A stretch of DNA of 64,000 bases from OLB9 sp041392785 (GTDB taxonomy: Bacteria > Bacteroidota > Bacteroidia > Chitinophagales > Saprospiraceae). The stretch is taken from NCBI GenBank assembly GCA_041392785.1, contig JAWKLK010000001.1, positions 310,001-374,000 of the forward strand, in the 5' to 3' direction. The notes under the pieces were generated by a model. It had not been told where the DNA came from. It made no database searches and worked only from the letters and a program-made list of their open reading frames with translations. Positions within the stretch are counted from its first letter, which is position 1. Each line of letters opens with the position of its first letter. Of the stretch, positions 34,710-43,100 are shown in pieces. Both the position numbers and the translations under genes were made by a program.

Positions 34710-35159
34710 GTGGATCCAATTACAGACGAATATCCTGAATTAACTCCCTATCAGTTTGCGAGCAATAGACCTATTCAGGGTATAGATTTAGATGGACTTG
34801 AATTTTTTATTCCGACCACATTACTATCAACAAGTCCAGTAATTTCAACGACATCTGCTACAACATTAATGTCATCAACGAATGGTTTAAGAGCGCTTCC
34901 AAGAACTTTGTATGAAAATGGTAATAAAATTGAACCAATTTTGTATGAACCAATAAAGTCACCTGCAGGCCTTCCAAGATACAACCCTAATCTAGGAAGA
35001 GTGGCAAATGGAAATGAAATGTCAAAAATTGGAAGAATAGGTCATAAAGTAGTTGAGAGTACAGCCGAATTTTTAAAATTATTTCCAGAAATAAATAAAT
35101 TTATGACTCGGAATGCTCGTCCAGATGGTTGGTCAATTGATCCGATAAATAAAATTATT
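34710..35159 (+). pseudogene. Rhs tip plus PD-(D/E)XK nuclease toxin, 5' part, split by IS1595 element (cassette 8)
   Basis: The tip differs from the others (VDPITDEYPELTPYQFASNR then PIQGIDLDGLEF). After a short Thr/Ser-rich linker the toxin domain shows GRIGHKVVESTAEFLKLF and RPDGWSIDPINKII, then the insertion element. Joining across the element gives ..RPDGWSIDPINKII-RIGEIKSATKTG.., a textbook D...E-x-K nuclease core with an NGIRQLARY helix behind it. The toxin is therefore a predicted DNase, now inactivated. Start GTG at 34710 or upstream. The reconstruction is inference from continuous frame and motif. Confidence 0.72.
35149..35159 (+). repeat. direct repeat flanking the IS (left)
   Basis: ATAAAATTATT, repeated at 36123-36133. 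IS1595-type elements usually duplicate 8 bp, so a few of the 11 matching bases may be chance. Confidence 0.75.
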
Positions 35160-36122
35160 GAATTAGGCATATTATAAATGAATTTAACCCCTATATTTGC
35201 TACAAATATAGTTAATATAATGGAAGCAAAATTTAAAAGCCTATCAATATTTGAGTTTCAGAGCAAATTTCCTGATGAAGATTCTTGTTATGCTTATTTA
35301 TCAGAATTAAAGTGGAAAGGTGGTTATGAATGTCCCAAATGCAAACATAAAAAGCATTGCAAAGGCATCAACAAATACGATCGGCAATGTACTAAATGTG
35401 GATATCTAGAGAGTCCAACGGCTGGTTCTCTGTTTCATAAAGTAAAATTTTCAATCCTTAAAGCGTTTTGGATTGTGTATTATGTTTCAACGAGTAAAAA
35501 AGGAATTGCATCTACTGAACTAAGTCGAAAACTTGATTTAAGACAAAAGACATGTTGGATGTTTAAGCAAAAAGTCATGCAAGCCATGGCTAGTAGTGGA
35601 GATAATCTTTTGACTGGCAAAGTAGAAGTTGATGAGTTCGTGATCGGTCAGCAAGAGGAAGGCGTAGTTGGGAGGAAAAATAAGAATAAAAGATTGATAG
35701 TCATAGCCATAGAAAAAGGTGGGAAAGGAGCTGGCCGCATATATGCTAAACAAATTGATAGATCGACAAAGAATAATTTGAAAACTTTCATGGATAAAAC
35801 CATTTCAAAGTCAGCAGAAATAAAAACCGATGCTTGGTCGTCATATCGAAGTTTAGAGAAAGAAATGCCAAATCTCAAAACGGAGAAATCGAAGAAGAAA
35901 GGAAGTAATTTTACAGTAATGCATCGAATAATTATGGGATTTAAATCTTGGTTGAGAGGCATACATGGTCACGCTAAACATCTGCAATACTATCTAGATG
36001 AATATTGTTACAGATACAATCGAAACAAGATGAAGGAGGGTATTTTTGATAATCTACTACTGCGAATGATAAAGCACAAACCTGTTCCATATAAAACACT
36101 AATTGCTTAAATGCCTAATTCT
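35160..36122 (+). mobile_element. IS1595-family insertion sequence
   Basis: The element of about 963 bp is bounded by inverted repeats GAATTAGGCAT (35160-35170) and ATGCCTAATTC (36111-36121), with a direct repeat ATAAAATTATT outside. It contains one transposase gene. Removing it together with one copy of the direct repeat restores a single open frame for the toxin it interrupts, which confirms its boundaries. Only one copy is present in the window. Confidence 0.88.
35220..36110 (+). CDS. IS1595-family transposase
   Basis: From the ATG at 35220 (MEAKFKSLSIFEFQSKFPDE) the protein has 296 residues; the ATG at 35178 would add 14. An N-terminal zinc ribbon (CPKCKHKK..CTKCG) is followed by the ISXO2-like catalytic domain: GKVEVDEFVIG with the first Asp, IKTDAWSSY with the second, and GIHGHAKHLQYYLDEYCYRY at the C-terminal acidic/Asn-His segment. 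All family landmarks are present, so it is probably active. It moves its own element by DDE-type transposition. Confidence 0.9.
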   Translation: MEAKFKSLSIFEFQSKFPDEDSCYAYLSELKWKGGYECPKCKHKKHCKGINKYDRQCTKCGYLESPTAGSLFHKVKFSILKAFWIVYYVSTSKKGIASTELSRKLDLRQKTCWMFKQKVMQAMASSGDNLLTGKVEVDEFVIGQQEEGVVGRKNKNKRLIVIAIEKGGKGAGRIYAKQIDRSTKNNLKTFMDKTISKSAEIKTDAWSSYRSLEKEMPNLKTEKSKKKGSNFTVMHRIIMGFKSWLRGIHGHAKHLQYYLDEYCYRYNRNKMKEGIFDNLLLRMIKHKPVPYKTLIA

Positions 36123-36476
36123 ATAAAATTATTAGAATAGGAGAAATAAAATCAGCAACAAAAACTGGATTAAAAAATGGAATAAGACAATTGGCTAGAT
36201 ATTCAAAAGAAGCACAAAAAAAATTTGGTAATGACTATACCATTGAAACACATTTGTTTAGATATAATTCATTAGTTCCAGTTACCTACATTGTTCAGCA
36301 AGGTGATAATGCATGGAATATTTCTCAAGGTTTAGGAACAAGTTTGGAAAATCTCCAAAAACTTAACCCAAATGTCAACGATTTTAGTAAATTAAAGATA
36401 GGTCAAGAGTTAATTGTTGACCAAGTTAGGTTTAATGATGAACAAGATCCTTGTGAGAATGAATGTTCAGATAACT
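36123..36476 (+). pseudogene. PD-(D/E)XK nuclease toxin, 3' part, with C-terminal LysM domain
   Basis: Continues the toxin frame after the IS: IRIGEIKSATKTGLKNGIRQ then LARYSKEAQKKFGNDYTIET. After the nuclease comes a LysM motif (TYIVQQGDNAWNISQGLGTS then LENLQKLNPNVNDFSKLKIG), an arrangement I would not expect at the end of a toxin because LysM usually binds peptidoglycan or chitin. The protein ends in an acidic, Cys-containing tail at 36476. It is not expressed as one product because of the IS. Confidence 0.72.
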
Positions 36477-36493
36477 AATAAATAAGAAGATAT

Positions 36494-36943
36494 ATGTACG
36501 AGTACTTTCCTGAACTTTTCAACCACTTTGATAAATTCTTTCAATCAATTGGCTTTAAGAGGAAAAGCAAATTGTGGATTAAAGAATATGATAAATATAT
36601 TTTAATCTTTAGACTTAGAAAACACACAAAACGTGAGTCAGTTTTTGTCGACTGTGGTATGCTTTTGAAATTTATTAACGATACTTTAAATTTCAACGAA
36701 TTTGATTGGCATTTATCTAGTGGTTTAGGGAAATTTGATAGAGATAAATATGCTTTAGGAATCGAAAAAGATGTTGATATTAGTGATTACTTTCCATTTA
36801 TAAATAAAGTTGTAATACCAGAGATGCTAAGAGTGGGAGATGTTATATATAAAAAAAATGAATTCAAGCCTGAAGATTATTCTTTCATTGGGCCAATTTA
36901 CCCAGAAGCAATTAAAGCATTGGAGAAATATTTAAAAATTTGA
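36494..36943 (+). CDS. putative immunity protein, DUF4304-like (cassette 8)
   Basis: A 149-residue soluble protein. F..FFQSIGFKRKSKLWIKEY, then ILIFRLRKHTKRESVFVDCG, recalls DUF4304, a domain repeatedly found as immunity to nuclease toxins. It is intact and lies 17 bp after the interrupted nuclease toxin. It would still protect the cell from kin that carry the active toxin. Confidence 0.65.
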   Translation: MYEYFPELFNHFDKFFQSIGFKRKSKLWIKEYDKYILIFRLRKHTKRESVFVDCGMLLKFINDTLNFNEFDWHLSSGLGKFDRDKYALGIEKDVDISDYFPFINKVVIPEMLRVGDVIYKKNEFKPEDYSFIGPIYPEAIKALEKYLKI

Positions 36944-37064
36944 TATTCCTATAGTTGGAATAGATTTGGATAGCTTGGAATTTATGAATAGGACGAGTGA
37001 TCTTTTGTATAAGGCAGACTGGTTGCTCATGAACTTTAAATTTAAAAGCCCTGGCTTTTGTTTT
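36944..37064 (+). pseudogene. decayed rhs tip and short terminator hairpin
   Basis: The frame reads DIPIVGIDLDSLEFMNRTSD, recognisable as a diverged (N)xPIxGIDLDGLEF rhs tip without a toxin behind it. At 37043-37064 AAAAGCC-CT-GGCTTTT-GTTTT forms a short terminator, apparently the reduced form of the reused array terminator. Confidence 0.5.
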
Positions 37065-37079
37065 GAGTAAAAAGCAATG

Positions 37080-37153
37080 CCAGGCCGCACCTACAGAAAT
37101 CCACTCTTCGCAGGAACAAATGACTACCGATATGGGTTTAATGATGAACGACT
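37080..37153 (+). pseudogene. rhs core remnant, copy 6
   Basis: PGRTYRNPLFAGTNDYRYGF then NDERL, joined to the insert as in the other copies. Confidence 0.8.
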
Positions 37154-37430
37154 GGTGCTACTATTAGCAGCAATCGAGTGAACGATTTCACTCGATAAGA
37201 AGGGAACCGAGCAATACTTTGCTCGGCGTGGTAGTCAGCAAAAGTGAAGCCTACATGTTTTATTGAAATGTTTATGTGGCGAGTTTGTTACGATTATGGT
37301 GAGCGAGCCTTTTCGAGCCATAGAGATGGCTCGTGGGTGAAGTGAAACGCAGCTTTCGCCCCGCAGCACAGCGAGGAGCGATTAGCGAAGTCAAGAATCT
37401 CGACTCAGTCGGGAGCTCTTGCGGAAATTA
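37154..37430 (+). repeat. structured insert in rhs core, copy 6
   Basis: First hairpin TGCT..AGCA variant with a U-A pair at the covarying position. The last hairpin CTCGAC/GTCGGG has a U.G pair as in copy 3. Confidence 0.8.
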
Positions 37431-37492
37431 GAATTTATAACCCGAGTATAGGGAAGTTCCTTTCTGTTGATCCGCTGACGAAGTCGTATCCC

Positions 37493-38361
37493 ATGCTTAC
37501 GCCTTATCAGTTTGCGAGTAATACACCAATTGCAGCCGTTGATTTAGATGGTTTGGAAGCAGACGTTTCAATAATGTGTGATAATTATGGTAACAGTACT
37601 AAGATATATACAGGAACTGAGGCTCAAATATATCAACAAGCTATGATAAATGTTTTTACTGGCTTAGGAAATCCTGATTTTCAGTTTTCTAAGCAAGAAA
37701 ATCTAAAAAAGCAGAAGAACAAGTTGTAAGATTTTATAGTGTGTCTTTAAGCCCTATTACACGTGGTAAGGCTCATCCAGATTTAGCAAAGGAAGATGAA
37801 AATATCAGAGCAACAACGGTAAACGCACTATTCAGCGGAAGTACTGAAATGCAGGGAAAGGCGGTGAAAACTGTACAAGCTGTAAATAAATTTCTTTGGA
37901 CTTTTCCTATAGCTAGCTTGGCTGATGTGGTTATTCCAGCAGGAGCACTTTCTAAATTTGCAAGTAAAAAACCAATAAACATAGCTTTGGGACTAAGAGA
38001 TTATCTTGCTGGAGAATCGGATGTTTTAGGGAGATGGGCTTCAAAATTAAATGCACTTGAAGTAAAACAATGGGGTCAGTTAGGAGTGGATATGGAGCAA
38101 ATATTTACAAAAACTTTCTCGGAAGTAACTGAGAAAGTGTTGAACTCTGGAGGGAAAATATTTTTTAATATAACAAGTCTCGATCTAAAAGCTACAAGAG
38201 CGTTAAAAAATGCTGATTTATATGATGAGGGTGTAAGTTATACACAATGGGAGTTTAATCAAATTTTAAATAACTCTAAATTATTAAAAAATACAGAATT
38301 TTATGAAAATGGAGCAAGAGTAAGTACAGAAGAAATTTCAAAACGTATTAAAACGCCTTAA
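37493..38361 (+). CDS. orphan Rhs tip plus toxin in two frames, joined at an A AAA AAG site (cassette 9)
   Basis: Frame 1 runs from the rhs tip (MLTPYQFASNTPIAAVDLDG) to a stop at 37729. The -1 frame continues the protein without a gap from GCA GAA GAA at 37711: EEQVVRFYSVSLSPITRGKA and on to 38361. At the junction CTA AAA AAG contains A AAA AAG (37705-37711) in the exact phase of a -1 slippery heptamer. The C-terminal toxin domain (GLRDYLAGESDVLGRWASKL; KIFFNITSLDLKATRALKNA; SYTQWEFNQILNNSKLLKNT) resembles a toxin module seen in other polymorphic toxins, function unknown to me. Programmed frameshift or a one-base indel are both possible. Confidence 0.65.
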
Positions 38362-38362
38362 A

Positions 38363-38725
38363 ATGACGCAAACAACAACTTTCCAATTAAAAAAAGCAAT
38401 AAATAACTTTGGATTTTATTGCGAAATAAAAATTACAGTTACTCAAAACGTTAAGCATTTAGAAAATAAATTAGTTTATAACGATAAAATATTTGGAGAT
38501 GAGTGGAAAATTCCTTTAGAATTTGGTTTTTTATATTTTTTTAAACACTTAGCATATTTAGGCACTGGGTTCACAATAACTGTAAACGATTTAAAAACAA
38601 ACCCTGTTGATACTAAAGCAATTGTAATAGTTTACTCTATGTTTAAAGCTTTGTGTAATAATTTTAATATTCAATCAGATTTAATGGAAATTTCTGAAAC
38701 TGGTGTTTTTTTAATAAAAAAATAA
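38363..38725 (+). CDS. putative immunity protein A (cassette 9)
   Basis: A 120-residue protein (MTQTTTFQLKKAINNFGFYC start), 1 bp after the toxin. Predominantly beta with no membrane span. Family not recognised. Confidence 0.6.
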   Translation: MTQTTTFQLKKAINNFGFYCEIKITVTQNVKHLENKLVYNDKIFGDEWKIPLEFGFLYFFKHLAYLGTGFTITVNDLKTNPVDTKAIVIVYSMFKALCNNFNIQSDLMEISETGVFLIKK

Positions 38726-38728
38726 ATT

Positions 38729-39094
38729 TTGGGAGACGAATATTGTAAATTTTATCTTGATTTTAAAGATGATGAATTTTTATTAATTGAATTAATTGAA
38801 AAATTTAGTGAGTTTCAAAAGGCAAACTCTTCATCTATAGAACTTAAACATTTTGAAATTTTTATAAGAAAAAATGATGAATTTATTAATGGAGATAAGG
38901 ATTTCTTATTTTATAAATTTATTTTAGATATAGAAAAAGACAGCCTGTCATCTATTGATCAATTTATAGCTTCCATTTCAAATTTATTAATTTATTTTTG
39001 GAGTTTAAAAATACCGTGTATTGCATCTTGTACTTTTGAAGAAAAATTAATAAATAATGGAGGGTATTGTCTAGATACCGAGCCTTGGAAATAA
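38729..39094 (+). CDS. putative immunity protein B or second immunity gene (cassette 9)
   Basis: A 121-residue acidic protein (GDEYCKFYLDFKDDEFLLIE) whose first start-like codon is a TTG at 38729, 3 bp after the previous stop. It may be the C-terminal remainder of an immunity protein whose own start was lost, or a genuine gene with TTG start. No family recognised. Confidence 0.5.
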   Translation: MGDEYCKFYLDFKDDEFLLIELIEKFSEFQKANSSSIELKHFEIFIRKNDEFINGDKDFLFYKFILDIEKDSLSSIDQFIASISNLLIYFWSLKIPCIASCTFEEKLINNGGYCLDTEPWK

Positions 39095-39096
39095 TC

Positions 39097-39165
39097 CCCC
39101 GTTCGGCGTAGGCTGCGCCTACTTCGCTGTGTTGCCTTGGCTGTGCAATGAATCAGCGACGTTGA
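39097..39165. repeat. palindromic repeat after immunity gene 9
   Basis: GGCGTAGGCTGCGCCTAC followed by GTTGCCTTGGCTGTGCAATG. Compared with 22712 and 34138 the stem is GTAGGC/GCCTAC instead of GTAGTA/TACTAC: both arms changed together. Confidence 0.6.
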
Positions 39166-39176
39166 ATAATATACAC

Positions 39177-39223
39177 AAAAGCCATACGACAGAAAAAGTT
39201 GGGTGGCTTTTGTACTTTATACA
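39177..39223 (+). terminator. reused array terminator, copy 6
   Basis: AAAAGCCA-TACGAC loop GTTGGG-TGGCTTTT and T-rich tail; it marks the right end of the array. Confidence 0.65.
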
Positions 39224-39700
39224 GATAAAGACTTATGCTCTAAGCCAGAATAAGCATTTTGGGTTTAAAAATCGCGGATAGCATTTTCTATGATGCTGAT
39301 GATATAATTTTGCTTTGTATTCAAATGAAAAATTTGGCACCACATAGATCACGCCATGCGTGACAGGCATCGGCGCAGCTCACGCCTGGCAAGTGTTTCC
39401 GCTTTACAGGAAATGAATTGTGTTTTAAAAGGCGACAGCAGAAGTTGGAGATAGCCCACCATTGAAGAGTATAGTTTATCAAAAACTTTAAACCACAAAC
39501 GCTAGGTATTTAGCTTGGAACTTTGCTTTTACACTCTCGGTCTTTTATTAGGGTTTCGCTTGTTGTGAAAGCAAGAAAGCACCCGAACCGTATTATATTT
39601 ATACCGATGGCATGCACTGTACCTATTTGAGTTCAATACCCAAAGAGAAAATAAGATGAAACATATGCCAAATGGTATAAGCTTCAACCCTTGTCAATAT
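39224..39700. other. right flank of the toxin array, no intact gene
   Basis: The first 80 bp (to about 39305) still match the sequence that follows the other array terminators (ATCGCGGATAGC, then TATGATGCTGATGATATAAT). A hairpin-rich patch lies at 39345-39405 (CACGCCATGCGTG and GCTCACGCC). At 39546-39656 a short frame reads GFACCESKKAPEPYYIYTDG then MHCTYLSSIPKEKIR, possibly a lipoprotein remnant. Otherwise I see nothing. Confidence 0.5.
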
Positions 39701-39886
39701 TTAATTTGAAGACAGACTATAGGCAAATAATGCATCTTTAGAGGTAACCTTTTCATTTGATAATTGGGTATCAAATGTCGTGACCACTTTTTCCATAATA
39801 GTGTCATCTGCCATTATTACTACGGATAGATTAGCATGTTGCATCATGGCTTGCTGAAGTAATTTTAAATCTATATTGTTTTCCAT
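39701..39886 (-). CDS. small hypothetical protein
   Basis: From the ATG at 39886 the protein has 61 residues (MENNIDLKLLQQAMMQHANL then SVVIMADDTIMEKVVTTFDT). An upstream ATG at 39961 adds 25 residues of less coding-like sequence. It is soluble and helical, with no recognised family. The 17-bp palindrome ATTCCATAATATGGAAT lies about 180 bp upstream. Confidence 0.4.
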   Translation of the reverse strand: MENNIDLKLLQQAMMQHANLSVVIMADDTIMEKVVTTFDTQLSNEKVTSKDALFAYSLSSN

Positions 39887-40063
39887 TTGATTGATATTTA
39901 TTTTTATTGGGAAATATTCTTTATTACTTGTTAAAAATTTAATGAAGGCATCCAAAAACAACCTTCAAATCAAAATATCAATATCAATTCCAAATTACAA
40001 CTATCTAATTATAAGGTTTTTATACATATTACAAAACATATAGGATTCCATATTTAAACTGAT

Positions 40064-40080
40064 ATTCCATAATATGGAAT
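40064..40080. promoter_or_regulatory. palindromic site ATTCC-N7-GGAAT, site 1
   Basis: ATTCCATAATATGGAAT, a nearly perfect 17-bp palindrome between the small hypothetical gene (upstream of it) and the 3' end of the large secreted protein gene. Related sites occur at 44453, 45384, 45404 and 52690. Confidence 0.5.
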
Positions 40081-40111
40081 TTAATGCATCGTTGTTTGGC
40101 TTTTTACCATC

Positions 40112-43100
40112 TTACATTTTTATCCATTTTATTGACTTCCCATTACTGGTAATCAAATAAATACCACTCCTCAAATTTGAAACATCAATACTTCTTTCCT
40201 TAGTTTTAAGAACTTCCCTACCCATCAGGTCTCTAAAAATCAATGTTGCATTCTCATCATGGGTGACGACAGAAATATTGAGATCGCCAGGATTTGGGTA
40301 GGCTAAAAGGTAATTCTCAGGTTTTTGTAGAATAGGCAATTCATTGGTGACATTGATAAAACAGTTGTGCCAAGAATTTCTAATTTTCGCTATACATACA
40401 TCTGAAGGAACGTTGTCAATATGGACTTGATATTTTGGAGCAATATCATGAAACGGTCCTAAGGCATCAATATCATCCATTATGCCCCATGATCCATAGA
40501 TATTCTCTTGCGGTCCCACAAGGCTGAAATTTGTGGCCAGTTTACAGCCCATTTTTCTTATGGTATCTAGTACGAGATCATACATTTTATACATCTTGTC
40601 AGAGTTTTGGGCATCCCACATGGCTTGCTGATATGCGTAAGGTATTCCGAATACATTTCCTACAAAATGCTGACCACCTTCATAAGTTATCACCTCTTTT
40701 CCAAGCAATTGAATGTTTCTGTAATCCGTCATGATCGAAGGTAAAAACGCATTAAAATTATTTTGAGCATTTAGCATTATATCATCTACAGATGCTGAGC
40801 TTCCTAATATATCAAGCCTAGGGTTTCCTGTCTCTTCATGGTCCAAACCAAAATAATGTGTAGGCGATCCGTAGTCCCATTCATCTTGACCCAAATGTGC
40901 TATGATGTGTTCATTCAGATAGTTGAATCCACCCTGAACTCCTAATACTCTTTTTACTCTACATGCTTCATTTCCATATGTATCATGCCAAATTCTAAAT
41001 ATTTTTCTTGCCTTTTGCGCATATGCACGACCATACATAAGACCAAGTGGATTATTGTCAATGTTATACTGTGATTGCTGAAAAATCCAATTCCACACTT
41101 CGTTGCTGTATTCAAGAAAAATGGTAATATTTGGATTGAGGTATTCTTTGAACATTTCAGCCATATTTCTGACATAAGCATCATTTGCATCATGCGGCAC
41201 ACAAACCCAGATATCTTTATTAGTAATATTTGCTAACTGTATAATGATTTCAAGTGGCACTCCTTGATCTCCGCCATAAGTAACATATCCCAACTTCCTT
41301 CTGTCTTCCCATATTGCGTTTGTACTATTATTAGTATGTAATAAATCCATTGCCCTTAAGACTTGGAAAGGCTCCAATTTATCCAAAAATGCTTGATAAA
41401 ATGGTTGCTCGTCGAGATCTGATCCTTGATCTTCTGCTCTCAATATTCGGATATTTCTGATATGATTTGATGGATCGGAATCAATTATTTGAAACCAAAA
41501 TGTGCCATCTCCTCCTAAATCAAAAGATATTATTCCTGGCTGCCATACATCATTACTGATAGTACCGTGCAATGTAATCTGCCCTATTCCCTCGTAATGC
41601 AATACATACCTCCTTCCCGCTTGCATATTCTGACCTTGTGAAGAAACGAAATAGCGCAATCTTATTTCACCTTCCTTCGTATTTTGAGGAATTCCTAATG
41701 GATAGCCATTATTATCAAACTCCATTTGTGCCAACACTTCTTTATAGTTTTCAAATGACCATTGGCCATTATTTTCATCATATGGAATAGGCTCACCCCT
41801 CGTATTTTTTAGAAAATTTCTAAACATTCTATGTGGTTCCCAGTCTGCAATACCATTAATATTAGTTCCTAATAACATAGAACATTCATCCGAATTCCAT
41901 CCATTGCAGGTGCTACTATCCACTTCTATGGATAATGCAAATGACTCATTACACCCATTTTCACCCATAGTTTTCAATTGATATACTCCTGGAGCCAAGT
42001 CATAATAATGATGATCGTCCACAATGTCTACTGGGCCGTCATCTCCTTCTAAAGAATAAGTGACTCCTGATTCAATATTAATTTTAATTTGACTGCCTTC
42101 TCCGTTGCAATTAGATTTAGATATCGATGTGATAGTTGTCATACAAGGAAAACTTCCATTTGGATTTGTCACTTGTATAGATATCTGGGCTCTACCTACC
42201 AAACCTACACTGTTTTCGACAATCAATGTAGGAAGATATACTCCTCCACCCTCCTGATATAATCTAGCCTCAGTATAGCCACCTTCCTGTATTTGGGAAC
42301 CATCACCAAAATCCCAATAATATTTCAATGGAAGTCCATTTGGATCTGATGACTGACTCGCATCAAAATGTACTAAAAGTGGTGCAATACCCTGGATATG
42401 ATCGGCAGTAAGTTTTGCTATTGGTGGCTGTATAAACACGATATCATCCGTAGGTGAGACGCATTTATACTCCTTAGCAAATCTGATTTCATCAAGTAAT
42501 GATGAATTTGGGGTGGCACCGCCATAGAAGGATAGGCTCTTTATTTGTGTGGGTTCGACCGTCTTATAGGATATGTCAGGTGATGAAGGCAACACACCTG
42601 GAAGAGGATTAATATAGACTTCGATTATGGTACCATCTGATGCAAAATTGAGCCTTGTCACTATAAAATAAGTGACACCAATCTCAAATTTCCTCTGACT
42701 TTGAATCACTATATCCTCTACTTTTAGGCTAATCATTTTTTCACCATTAGCATCAGATTCAACTCCAAAATATCCAATTGCTATCCTATGGTTGTCTTCA
42801 CAAAGGTCGCAATAAGGTAAATCTGATGAATGCAAACTCAAATCTACTTCATCATCATTATCCACCATTTTACTAATAAGAAAACTCATCCATAAATCAC
42901 TGCTATCCGTCTTACTTCCTATGACATCTGATCCTTCTAGAATATTATCTTTAAAGCTTCCTTGCAAAGAATTATCTAACCGTCTGCCACAAGCTAGATA
43001 TTTATTACCGCCAGAAAGTGCACCACTTGAACTCAGCAATCCGGGATAGGTCAACCCATTTGGAGAGATGGAATAGCCAGGCACCTCATCGTTGGAATTC

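Noticed and set aside
22969..37430. Insert copies as an insertion sequence or MITE
   Set aside because: No terminal inverted repeats or target duplications at the edges. The same position in every rhs copy is more easily explained by duplication of the whole module.
22263..38361. Diversity-generating retroelement
   Set aside because: No reverse transcriptase and no template/variable repeat pair with A-specific changes; toxin ends differ completely rather than by point changes.
22671..39165. CRISPR array
   Set aside because: Palindromes are kilobases apart with genes between them, not regularly spaced, and no cas genes are present.
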